Source: Desulfobacter curvatus DSM 3379 (GTDB taxonomy: Bacteria > Desulfobacterota > Desulfobacteria > Desulfobacterales > Desulfobacteraceae). Taken from it: 64,000 nt of DNA. Positions 9,001-17,244 of the stretch are shown piece after piece. Location of the stretch: the NCBI RefSeq assembly GCF_000373985.1, contig NZ_KB892979.1, forward strand, positions 1 through 64,000. The letters are read 5' to 3'. The translations under genes were made by a program, and so were the position numbers. Numbering within the stretch: the stretch's first letter is position 1; every line of letters begins with the position of its first letter. Under the pieces are notes generated by a model. It was not told the DNA's origin, ran no database searches, and was given only the letters and a program-made list of their open reading frames with translations.

Positions 9001-9835
9001 TTTTCAATTGGCCATCGTGGCACAGGCCTTCAATTTCCTGAACATACGGTCGAATCGTATAAGGCAGCCGCACGCATGGGCGCAGGTGTTTTAGAGTGTG
9101 ATGTTACGTTCACCCGAGATCATGCGCTGGTCTGCCGCCATTCCCAGTGCGATCTGAACACCACGACCAACATCCTGGCTACCGATTTGGCCCGGAAATG
9201 CAGCGTTCCTCCCGAATTCGATGCTGATGGAAACCTCACCAACGCTGCAGATATAAAATGCTGCACCAGCGACATCACCCTTGAAGAGTTCAAAACGCTT
9301 CAGGGGAAAATGGATTTCTGTAATATCAACGCCACGACTTTGGAAGAATATATGAACGCCACCCCGAACTGGCGCACTGATCTTTACAGCGCGAAAGGGA
9401 CTCTTGTCACCCATGCTGAAAGCATCGAACTTTTTAAAAGCTTAGATGTTAAAATGACCCCGGAACTCAAAGCACCGAGCATCGAAATGACACCTGGCTA
9501 CACCCAGGAAGATTATGCACAACAAATGATTGACGAATATAAAGCCGCCGGGGTTTCGCCGAAAGACGTCTTTGCCCAGTCGTTCAATCTGAATGACGTG
9601 CTTTATTGGATCGAAACCGAGGCAGAGTTCGGCAAACAGGCGGTTTATCTTGACGACATCGACAGCCCGGACGAAGGTTATCCGAGTGTCGCTGATTTAG
9701 TGGACCTGAAAACCCAAGGGGTAAACATCATCGCTCCGCCGACCTGGGCGCTGCTGGCTGTTGATGACGACAAGCGGATCATTGCTTCGGACTATGCCCT
9801 ATGCCCTGAACGCCAAAGCGGCCGGGCTGGACTGA
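9001..9835 (+). pseudogene. Glycerophosphodiester phosphodiesterase, truncated at both ends
   Basis: The frame opens right after a TAG beside the IS end. It reads FSIGHRGTGLQFPEHTVESY, the GDPD catalytic start (HRG...E), then GAGVLECDVTFTRD with the metal-binding Glu and Asp, and VCRHS with the catalytic His. So nearly the whole TIM barrel is present, but the signal peptide and first residues are gone. Near 9795 a 7-base TATGCCC duplication shifts the frame: the expected YALNAKAAGLD is readable only in another frame and then meets TGA at 9833-9835. The original frame runs on as unrelated sequence to 9903. The enzyme would cleave glycerophosphodiesters outside the cytoplasm; this copy is probably dead. 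Confidence 0.75.
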
Positions 9836-9849
9836 TGCCGGTTCGGGCA

Positions 9850-11193
9850 TCAGAACGCACGGGAGGTCTCCTTGATCATGGGATGGATTTCTTCAATGAT
9901 TGAAAAAACCTTTTCAGGATCCAGCTCCAGAATTTTCAGTGCAGACAGGCCGGACAGGTCCCTAATGACTTGATCGTGGTCCAGTTCAAATTCATCGTTG
10001 GTTTCCAGGGTAAGATCGCCTTCTTCCAACTCAGAGTCATTGTTTTCATTCTTTTCTAAAAAAAAGAGGAACCCCAGTTCCCTGGCAAGGGAATCCGCAA
10101 GGCTGAGCACAAGCAGCTCCTTGTCCGTATTCTCTTCAAACTGGTCCCAGTGGTGAAATTCGGCAATTTTTATAATCTGTTTGGAAAAGTTCATTTTTTT
10201 CAGCAGAACCCCGCCAAAGGTGGTGTGGATTTCGTGAATGGCACGCTGCAGATCCTCATCAGTAATAGGGAGATCCGGATACATGTCCACAAAGACCTTC
10301 ATCAAAAGCATTTTACCGATATCATGGACCAGGCCCATCAGAAAAATGGTTTCCAGGTTGTCAAACTCTTTTTCTTCGGCCAAGCGTCTTGCCAGTGTGG
10401 CCACAGCAAAGGAGTGAACCCATAGTTTGTCCATTTCTGATTTAAGCGCTTCATCGTCTGAATCAAAAAGATTTTTGGTTGCAAGGGCCGAACATACACC
10501 CAGGGTGCGTTTAAGGCCAAGCCTCACCAGCGCGCCATTCAGGCTGGTTACATCGTCCAGGCCTTTGTAAAGTGAGGAGTTGGCAATGGTAATAAGTTTG
10601 CTTGAGATCACCAGATCCTTTCCTACGATTTTTGCCAGATCATCAACAGAGGGGTCTTTTCCGGTCAGCAGCTCCTCAATCTCCTTGACAATGCCCGGGA
10701 ACACCGGCAGTATGATTTTTCCCGAATAAAACCGTTTGATAATCTCAGCCACACAGGCACTGTGGGACATGCTTTCTTCGTTGTTTTTTTCTGCGGTGGC
10801 AGGCTCAAAGCCCATTTGGGACAGACTTTGGATCAACTGAACCTGGCTTATCGGTTTTGTAAGGTACCCGTTGCACCCGCGTTTGATGCAGGCATTGATT
10901 GTGCCCAGGTTCATCCGGGCGGTTATCATTATAATTTTTACCCGGTCTTTTTTGGGAATTTTGTCCTCATTCTCTTTTTTGCGGATATGTTCAAGAAGTT
11001 CCTGACCGCCCATGCCGGGCATGGATACATCAAGGGTGATGAGATCAAAGGGTTTGTTTTCCGCCTTTGCCTTGTCAAGTTCCGCCAAGGCGTCTTTGGC
11101 GTTGTTCACGGCCACGCAGGTACCCATATCTGTCATTTTTGAGAGCAGAATATTTCTGGATATATTTTCGTCATCCACGATGAGAATTTTCAT
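9850..11193 (-). CDS. Response regulator with HDOD output domain
   Basis: A 447-residue protein. Residues 1-125 are a CheY-like receiver: KILIVDDE acidic pocket, phosphoacceptor Asp in LITLDVSMPGMGG, and TKP with the conserved Lys. After a linker, residues of about 150-360 form an HDOD domain, a catalytically reduced HD fold seen in one-output signalling proteins (VSSKLITIANSSLY, then LWVHSFAVATLARRLA and LVHDIGKMLL). An acidic tail (about 385-430) may be unstructured. It lies downstream of the PEP-binding receiver protein on the same strand, separated only by repeat copy A, so the two may work together. A perfect 6-bp hairpin (9834-9851) overlaps its stop but lacks a T run. Confidence 0.9.
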   Translation of the reverse strand: MKILIVDDENISRNILLSKMTDMGTCVAVNNAKDALAELDKAKAENKPFDLITLDVSMPGMGGQELLEHIRKKENEDKIPKKDRVKIIMITARMNLGTINACIKRGCNGYLTKPISQVQLIQSLSQMGFEPATAEKNNEESMSHSACVAEIIKRFYSGKIILPVFPGIVKEIEELLTGKDPSVDDLAKIVGKDLVISSKLITIANSSLYKGLDDVTSLNGALVRLGLKRTLGVCSALATKNLFDSDDEALKSEMDKLWVHSFAVATLARRLAEEKEFDNLETIFLMGLVHDIGKMLLMKVFVDMYPDLPITDEDLQRAIHEIHTTFGGVLLKKMNFSKQIIKIAEFHHWDQFEENTDKELLVLSLADSLARELGFLFFLEKNENNDSELEEGDLTLETNDEFELDHDQVIRDLSGLSALKILELDPEKVFSIIEEIHPMIKETSRAF

Positions 11194-11218
11194 GTATCCA
11201 TCCTTATGGTGAGGTTTT

Positions 11219-11313
11219 TATATGAAAGATCTGTGTAACCCACACAGATCTTTCAACATTCGTTGTGGGCTGAGTCTGGGGCTCGATAGACCCGGTCAGC
11301 CCATGTCTGTTAT
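11219..11313 (-). repeat. Two-hairpin intergenic repeat, copy A
   Basis: On the minus strand: a GTTAT-type end, GGGCTGA...TCAGCCC hairpin, ACAACGAA linker, then a perfect 13-bp hairpin GAAAGATCTGTGT/ACACAGATCTTTC with a 5-base loop, ending CATATA. It overlaps the last codons of the upstream PEP-binding gene, whose final Met-Gly-stop is read from the GCCCATG...GGGCTGA part of the repeat. It separates that gene from the receiver-HDOD gene. Confidence 0.8.
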
Positions 11314-14300
11314 TATTGGAATATCATCCATGATATCGTTTTCGGATTCGTCAAGGCCCTGCATTATTACGGCTTGGGAGATTGTTCCGTCTACCAGAAT
11401 TTTTAGGGGCCTGTCAAACCGGATGTGTTTCAAATACCGTTTGGTAGTAACCGGTTCCCGGCCGGCAAGAAAATCATAATCAATAAAATCATTGCCTCTG
11501 TCCTGTACGGTTATATAAGGAATGCCAAGGGCGGTGATATTCTGAAAAAAATGGGAGCCCTGGGAAAAATCCGCCTTGACGCTTTCAATGGTGGTTTCCA
11601 CCATGACCCCCACGTTGGAAATATCGCTCCATACTACGGGAATGCCCAGCCACCGGTCCGAAGACCCCCATCGTCCCGGTCCGATGAGTACATATTTTGT
11701 TCCGGTATCATTGAACATGGCATTGATTTTGTTAATTTCCCCTGCCACCAAAGACATTCTATCCGATTCAAAGGTTTTGGGATCCACATACACGATATCT
11801 CGTATATCTTTGTATTCGCCGTTGCCAAGGGAACGGGTTGAATGGCAGAATGCGTTTTCAATGTCCGTTTCTAAGATTGTTACCCCAAGGTTCCGCTCGT
11901 ATTGGCACATGGGCCGGATTTGCAGCAGGGAGAAGCGCGGTTTTGACCGGACACCTTCAACGGGAAGGTCCACGGCAAATTCCAAGTCAACGGATGCGCC
12001 CATCCAGCGGGTCCCCAGGGCTGTGACTTCGGCCAGGATGTCCGCCAGTGGGAAAGCGTTATATTTTAGAATATTGGCAAAGGTGAGCACAGGAAACTCC
12101 TTGTCGGAAAACCGGTCCCGGATACGGTTATCCTGCATATTAAAGGTGGAGCAAAGCATCCGGACGGCCGGATGATCCTTGGTATCGACAATGTCCAGCC
12201 GGGTCAGACATGGATCCTCACCAATGCCGAAAAATTTTTCATGGGTCGGGATTTCATCCATTTTCAGGGCGTAAAAATATTTCTGTGAGTTTTCCAGAAT
12301 ATCATCAACCATGGAAAACTGGGGCAGAAACTGTGGATACTTCGGACAGAGCCGGAGGGTTTTTCCGCCGTCCATGACAATTTTTCCAAGTCCCAGCGCA
12401 ATGTAGGAAATGCCGTCTTCGGCGTTGAGGTGGGCAATGGGATAGAAATTATAGGACTGGACGACCCCTGAGATAGAAGGGTAAAAATAATTTTTGTGCC
12501 GGGTTCCGGTGATCTGCTGGAGTACCACGGCCATCTCTTCGTCCTCGGTTCTGTGCATGGTGGACTGGGCATAGGATCTCGGGGCTTTCAGATAGGTTGA
12601 GGCATATACCAGCTTTACCGCCGTGATCAGGTGCTCAAGACGTTTTTCAGTGTTTGTGCCGGAATTGGGCAGCATATAGGTTTTATAAATTCCCGCAAAG
12701 GGCTGGTAATGGGCGTCCTCAAACAGGGACGAAGATCTGACGGCAATGGGATAATGCACATGTTCAATATACGCCCTTAAATTCATTTCCAGGGGGCGGG
12801 GCAGTTCCGCTTGGAGAAATCGCTCTGTCACCTGGGCGTCATCCGGTACCTTATCCTGCTCTATAAGCCGGGTCAGCTTGTTCTCCTCCACAAACATGTT
12901 GAATCCGTCCGTGGCAATGACAAAGGTCTGGGGAATGGTAATGTCAATGTCCGGAAACTTTTGCTTCAAAGAGGGATCTACGCCCAGTTGATGGGACATG
13001 AACGCAAGCCCTCTGGCCTTGCCCCCTAATGACCCGGTTCCAATTTTCACGAAATCCGTGTCCAAGTCAAATTTTTCAGGATCAAATTCAATGACAAGTC
13101 CCTGGCGTGAGTCTTTACGGCGGTTACGGATGCGCTCTATGAGAAATCGCTTAATTTCTGATGCGTCGGTGAAATCTTTAATGGTATAGGGTTTAAGGCT
13201 CAGGGCAAAATCGACTTCGCTGCGGGCAAGCAGCCATCGGGAAAAATCATTGTGCCTGGCATGGTGGAGCACGGATGCATCGGGTATATCCGGCAGCAGT
13301 TTTTCAACTTCCCTTAAATTGGAAGCCCGGGCGATTTCACTGTTGTCCGGCATGCGAAACACAAACGCCCCGAATCCTAAATGTGTGACAAAAAAACTTT
13401 TGATCTGGTCATGGAGATTGTTGGAGTTTTTATTAATAAATTGGGCAGGTATGGCTGCGGCAATGTTTCGATTTTTCTCCTGCGTACTCAGGATCAGGGT
13501 GGGCAGATCCGGAATTTCCGATTTGATCCGGGTTAAAAGTTTGCAACCGGCATGGGGGTCTTCCTGCCCGTTAATGGCGTAGCGCATATCCGTGAAAACG
13601 CTGAGGACATAGGGTTTGTAGCGCTCGAACAGGGTCATGGCCTGTTCATAATCATGGGCCACAAGGAGTTTGGGGCGACCTCGCCTCTTTAAAATCCTTT
13701 GCTCTTCATTAATGGAATCATCCATGACCGACTGGGTCTGGATGACGATATGTTTGTATAGAACCGGCAATAAGGAAGAGTAATGATAGGGGGAATCCTC
13801 TACTATTATAATAACCCTGACCTTTGCATTGTTTGTGTCAAAGGCCACATTTTTTTCATCTTCAAAATTTTTTATAATGGCTAGCAGCAGGTCGGCCTTT
13901 CCTCCCCATATATAGGTCCGGTCAACAGGGGCTTGCCGGTCTTCATTCGCATGCCGATTAATATCCCAGGTGTTGTGAAACAGCAGGTAAAATGGGATCT
14001 GTGAATATTGCTCTTTCACCTGTCTGCCGAATGTGTAGACATCCATCCCGGCCAGTCCCGGCATGGCAAGTATCAGGTCAAAAGGTTTTTGTTCAAGATG
14101 CTCAAAGGCTTCCGTGACCGAGAATGCAAGGGTCAGTTTCGGGGGTTTAGACAGATTCAGACCCTTGTATTGATTTATAATCCGGTTTGAAAGCCGGCCC
14201 TCTTCTTCCATAATAAACGCATCATAGGGGCTGGATACCAAAAGGATATCCATCACCCTATAGGCCATGAGTTCATGATATATTTTTATGGAAGATGCAT

Positions 14301-14322
14301 CAGCGCCTGTTTCGTCTGCCAT
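11296..14322 (-). CDS. Receiver-linked PEP/pyruvate-binding (PPDK N-type) protein
   Basis: A 1008-residue cytosolic protein. Residues of about 15-125 resemble a receiver but have lost the phosphoacceptor: the segment reads FDLILAMPGLAGMD, with no Asp where one is expected. A second receiver-like domain (about 168-300) keeps an Asp in FTDMRYA near residue 243. From about 425 comes a PEP/pyruvate-binding ATP-grasp domain as in PEP synthase and PPDK (GTGSLGGKARGLAFM, then AVRSSSLFED). I see no phosphohistidine swivel (TGG-x-T-SHAA type) and no C-terminal PEP-binding barrel, so it cannot run the full PEP synthase cycle. It may bind ATP as part of a signalling switch. Its last residues come from repeat A. 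Confidence 0.8.
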   Translation of the reverse strand: MADETGADASSIKIYHELMAYRVMDILLVSSPYDAFIMEEEGRLSNRIINQYKGLNLSKPPKLTLAFSVTEAFEHLEQKPFDLILAMPGLAGMDVYTFGRQVKEQYSQIPFYLLFHNTWDINRHANEDRQAPVDRTYIWGGKADLLLAIIKNFEDEKNVAFDTNNAKVRVIIIVEDSPYHYSSLLPVLYKHIVIQTQSVMDDSINEEQRILKRRGRPKLLVAHDYEQAMTLFERYKPYVLSVFTDMRYAINGQEDPHAGCKLLTRIKSEIPDLPTLILSTQEKNRNIAAAIPAQFINKNSNNLHDQIKSFFVTHLGFGAFVFRMPDNSEIARASNLREVEKLLPDIPDASVLHHARHNDFSRWLLARSEVDFALSLKPYTIKDFTDASEIKRFLIERIRNRRKDSRQGLVIEFDPEKFDLDTDFVKIGTGSLGGKARGLAFMSHQLGVDPSLKQKFPDIDITIPQTFVIATDGFNMFVEENKLTRLIEQDKVPDDAQVTERFLQAELPRPLEMNLRAYIEHVHYPIAVRSSSLFEDAHYQPFAGIYKTYMLPNSGTNTEKRLEHLITAVKLVYASTYLKAPRSYAQSTMHRTEDEEMAVVLQQITGTRHKNYFYPSISGVVQSYNFYPIAHLNAEDGISYIALGLGKIVMDGGKTLRLCPKYPQFLPQFSMVDDILENSQKYFYALKMDEIPTHEKFFGIGEDPCLTRLDIVDTKDHPAVRMLCSTFNMQDNRIRDRFSDKEFPVLTFANILKYNAFPLADILAEVTALGTRWMGASVDLEFAVDLPVEGVRSKPRFSLLQIRPMCQYERNLGVTILETDIENAFCHSTRSLGNGEYKDIRDIVYVDPKTFESDRMSLVAGEINKINAMFNDTGTKYVLIGPGRWGSSDRWLGIPVVWSDISNVGVMVETTIESVKADFSQGSHFFQNITALGIPYITVQDRGNDFIDYDFLAGREPVTTKRYLKHIRFDRPLKILVDGTISQAVIMQGLDESENDIMDDIPIITDMG

Positions 14323-14365
14323 CAGATTTTTTCCCGAAAGAGGGGGTTATATGAAACTATAATTC

Positions 14366-14490
14366 GTGTTTGGACGATAAGTTGCCCAGCTGCAAGGCGC
14401 AGAAAAATTTAAAACCGGAGCAACCTTATGGTTGTGAGGATTTTATATTTTTCTGCAACGCCGCAGATGGGTGACTTATCGTTCAAACAT
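14366..14490. repeat. MITE-like long palindromic element
   Basis: About 125 bases forming one long imperfect palindrome. The left arm starts GTGTTTGGACGATAAGTT and the right arm is its inverted copy ending ATCGTTCAAACAT. Roughly 70 percent of 60 arm positions pair, including the blocks ACGATAAGT, GCAGAAAAAT and CAACC at the centre. It carries no coding frame. It lies next to a short GGGGGTTATATGAAA stretch like one end of the two-hairpin repeat, and abuts the stop of the methyltransferase gene. It looks like a small non-autonomous element; no parent transposase is in this window. Confidence 0.6.
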
Positions 14491-15695
14491 TAGTATAACT
14501 GGTATTTTACAAGTTTACCATCCAACCCCCCGATTTCCAGATTTTTTTTCCATGAGGGGGCCAAGGGCACATGTTTGATAAAACCCGGATCGCCGAAATA
14601 GACATAGGCCGTACAGCTTTTGCACTTTTCCTTTAAGAATAGGCCAAGGTCTTTGTAAAATAATTTCATGTTCTGGTCTTTGCCCATGCGGATACCGTAA
14701 GGGGGATTGGTAACAATGACGGCGTTTTTCACCGGGTCAAGTTGTCTGAAATCGGATAGATCAACGTCGATTTCTCCGCCATGGTGAAGCCCCATCAGGT
14801 TGGTTCTTGTTGCTTCAACGGCAGTTTCGTCTATATCGCTTCCCCGGATAAGCCCCCTGGGTAATGGCCGGATGGCTTTGTCTGCTAAGGCTTTTACCGC
14901 CTCCCATTCCCGGGCATTAAAATCGGGCAGGCGCTCAAATCCAAACTCTTCACGAAAAACCTGGGCCGGAATCCGGCTGTAATGCATCAGGGCTTCGCAC
15001 AGAAGGGTCCCGGACCCGCACATGGGATCCAGCAACGGTTCTTCTCCATGCCATCCGCTCAGGGCGATAATGGCGGCAGCCACGGTTTCCTGCATGGGAG
15101 CCGAAACCCTGGCTTCCCTGTATCCCCGCTTGTGCAACGGCCCGGAACCTGCGTCAATGGAAATGGTGGCCCGGTCTTTATGCACGTGAACATTGATCAT
15201 GATCCAGGGCTCCTGGGTATTTACCGAAGGCCTGCGGTTGGTTCTGTCCCTGAAATAATCGGCAATGGCGTCCTTGACTCTTAATCCTGCAAAATTGGAG
15301 TGGGTGATCTGTGACTCAGACACGTTGGACGCGATGGAAAAGGTTTTTTTGGGGGTTAAAAACTCTTCCCATCGAATTGTTTTGGCACCCTTGTACAATG
15401 CATCCTTGTCCTTGCATTCAAACTCGACCAGGGGCACAAGTACCCGTGATGCCAGACGGGAAAGATAAACTATTTTATAGAATGTGGATTTATCCGCTTC
15501 AAACCAGATGCCCCGGAATACAGGCTGTGCATTTTTTCCGCCAAGGTCCTGGATCTCTTGTAAAGCCAGGCTTTTGACGCTTTCAGCAACTTGGGCAAAA
15601 TAGCGGGATTCCCGCTCGTAAATATATTTAAGCTTGGCCAGTTTCCGGGTTCTGCCTTGTCCCTTCTGGAGAATGGCCTTTTTGGGTGTGTTCAA
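14490..15695 (-). CDS. THUMP-domain class I SAM-dependent RNA methyltransferase (RlmL/YpsC-like)
   Basis: A 401-residue enzyme that likely methylates a guanine N2 of 23S rRNA. The N-terminal part (about 25-175) contains ferredoxin-like and THUMP RNA-binding modules. The C-terminal part is the UPF0020 methyltransferase fold, with the SAM site LLDPMCGSGTLLCEA at about 219-233 and the catalytic motif VTNPPYGIRMG near 330, typical of exocyclic-amine methylation. It matches only the first half of the fused E. coli RlmKL, the usual form outside gammaproteobacteria. The start is TTG with AGGAA 6 bases upstream; there is no nearby in-frame ATG. Confidence 0.88.
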   Translation of the reverse strand: MNTPKKAILQKGQGRTRKLAKLKYIYERESRYFAQVAESVKSLALQEIQDLGGKNAQPVFRGIWFEADKSTFYKIVYLSRLASRVLVPLVEFECKDKDALYKGAKTIRWEEFLTPKKTFSIASNVSESQITHSNFAGLRVKDAIADYFRDRTNRRPSVNTQEPWIMINVHVHKDRATISIDAGSGPLHKRGYREARVSAPMQETVAAAIIALSGWHGEEPLLDPMCGSGTLLCEALMHYSRIPAQVFREEFGFERLPDFNAREWEAVKALADKAIRPLPRGLIRGSDIDETAVEATRTNLMGLHHGGEIDVDLSDFRQLDPVKNAVIVTNPPYGIRMGKDQNMKLFYKDLGLFLKEKCKSCTAYVYFGDPGFIKHVPLAPSWKKNLEIGGLDGKLVKYQLY

Positions 15696-15790
15696 CTTGG
15701 GTTCCTATGCCTCCTGGTAAATTTTAATTCGACAGGCTGTTACACACTGCCAATTTTCCAATTTTTTGTGTTGGAGAATTTATATCAGAT

Positions 15791-15888
15791 TTTATAGGAA
15801 AGTCACAATAAGTTGTTGAATTGCTTTCATCCTTTGTTGTGGATTGAGCCTATGTGTCGATAGACCAAGGTCAGCCCATGGCTGCTAT
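15791..15888 (-). repeat. Two-hairpin intergenic repeat, copy B
   Basis: On the minus strand it begins ATAGCAGCCATGGGCTGACC, has a GGTCTATCGA loop, a partner arm with two mismatches (CTCAATCC), ACAACAAA, and a GAAA...TTTC hairpin around CAACTTATTG. The TAG of its first bases is the stop codon of the metR-like gene. Confidence 0.75.
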
Positions 15889-16760
15889 CCGGCAAGATCA
15901 ATGAATCCTTGGATATAATCGGTTGTACTGTCCTGGTCCCGGATGCCCACACTGATCTCTTTCCAGATGCCGCCCGGGCCGATGGAAATTGCTTTCAATC
16001 CAAACCTTTTTTGACTCTCTTCCACCAGCCAGCGGGGCAGGGCTGTGACGCCTCTGCCCGCAGCCACCATCTGGAGCATGATATCCGTGGTTTCAATGGT
16101 TTTATGCTGTTGGGGACGACATTGGGCCGGAATGAGACACCGGGTGAAAATATCCAGACGTTCCACGGGGACGGGGTAGGTGATCAGCACCTGGTCCAGC
16201 AGATCTTGGGCAAGGATGTGGTCGCGCCGGGCCAGGGGATGGTTTTGGGGAACCGCCAACACATGTTCATACTCAAAGACCGGCGTAAAAGAAAGAGTCT
16301 TTCTTATTACAGGATCCGGGGTGATGAGCAGATCGATTTCGAAATCCAGCAGCGCCTGTATGCCATCAAATTGAAATTCCTGTTTGACATCAACTTCCAC
16401 ATCCGTCCACTGGGCAAGATATTGGGCAACAATCGTTGAAAACCAGCGGTAACATGGATGACACTCCATTCCGATACACAACATTCCCCTTTTGCCCTGT
16501 GCATATTGCTCAAGCATCTTTTCGGCCAAAGCAAATTGGGGCAGTATTTTACGGGAAACCCCCAGTAAATACCGGCCGGACCGGGTCAGGCGCAACCCCC
16601 GGCCGTCTTTTTGCCAGAGTTGGGTGCCGATACTGGATTCAAGTTTTTTCATGGTGTGGGTCAGGGCCGGCTGGGTCAGGCAAAGGGCTTGGGCTGCCGC
16701 TGTCAAGGTTCCCTTTCGGTCAATTTCGTTCAATATGGACAGATGAATCCGGTCAATCAT
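15885..16760 (-). CDS. metR: LysR-family regulator, MetR type
   Basis: A 291-residue LysR protein. The winged helix-turn-helix spans residues 1-60 (GTLTAAAQALCLTQPALTHTMKKLE). The effector domain carries ECHPCYRWF at residues 99-107, the signature of MetR, which senses homocysteine and activates methionine synthesis genes. No met gene is next to it. It faces pyruvate carboxylase across a 480-base gap, so it may act on distant targets or on that gap; the first is more in line with the family. Its stop codon lies in repeat B. Confidence 0.88.
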   Translation of the reverse strand: MIDRIHLSILNEIDRKGTLTAAAQALCLTQPALTHTMKKLESSIGTQLWQKDGRGLRLTRSGRYLLGVSRKILPQFALAEKMLEQYAQGKRGMLCIGMECHPCYRWFSTIVAQYLAQWTDVEVDVKQEFQFDGIQALLDFEIDLLITPDPVIRKTLSFTPVFEYEHVLAVPQNHPLARRDHILAQDLLDQVLITYPVPVERLDIFTRCLIPAQCRPQQHKTIETTDIMLQMVAAGRGVTALPRWLVEESQKRFGLKAISIGPGGIWKEISVGIRDQDSTTDYIQGFIDLAG

Positions 16761-17244
16761 AAGGTTAAATAATATTTTATATTTTTTCTATTATTTTTGT
16801 TTATGAATAAATATCTGATTAAAGTAGTCTGGTCAATAAAAACCGTCTACCCGGAAAGCAAAAATGGGAATCGTATTGAGCATAAAATACCCCTCGCGGT
16901 TTTTATAGATCTCCGTAACTTAATGATTTCATGAACCTTTATTGACACATCATCGAGGGTTAAAACAAAAAAAATAGATTGATAAGCGTTTCCTAAAATA
17001 TAGATTGACAAGCGTTTCCTATTTTATTAAATTTTTTAATCTTTTTTTATGAAATTTTAAAATTTTTCATGGAAAAAGAGAATTAGGGACGGTTCTCCAA
17101 ACCATTGGTTGATTTATAATACGCCATAACGGACGTAGTAAGGCAGTGGAAGGAACTCTTACCGATTTTGGGAATTGAAGAATCTGTTGCCGATGCTGCA
17201 AACAGATTGAAGGAGCGTTATCATCTAAAACGAGGATATGTAAA
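16761..17244. other. AT-rich divergent region between metR and pyruvate carboxylase
   Basis: No accepted gene. It contains a perfect 10-bp inverted repeat, ATAAAAACCG (16836-16845) and CGGTTTTTAT (16897-16906), and the tandem 22-mers described separately. A short open frame of about 55 codons (17119-17287, overlapping the carboxylase start in another frame) reads WKELLPILGIEESVADAANR and looks protein-like, but has no start codon or ribosome site. A TTAGGGACGGTTCTC stretch near 17083 resembles sequence often seen beside REP-associated transposases, so some of this may be mobile-element debris. Confidence 0.45.
16974..17033 (+). promoter_or_regulatory. Tandem 22-bp direct repeats over a putative pyruvate carboxylase promoter
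   Basis: ATAGATTGAYAAGCGTTTCC followed by TA occurs at 16974-16995 and 17000-17021, differing at one base. The spacing is 26 bases, not an exact whole number of helical turns. The second copy contains TTGACA (17005-17010), with TAAATT 17 bases on (17028-17033), which could serve as -35 and -10. The arrangement suggests two binding sites for a regulator touching the promoter. The regulator is unknown; MetR sites have a different (TGAA...TTCA) pattern. Confidence 0.5.

Noticed and set aside
9834..9851. Terminator for the receiver-HDOD gene
   Set aside because: A perfect 6-bp hairpin overlaps the stop codon but lacks a T tract on either strand.
15885..16760. MetR acting on the tandem 22-mers before pyc
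   Set aside because: The repeats lack the TGAA...TTCA pattern of MetR sites, and pyc has no known role in methionine synthesis.
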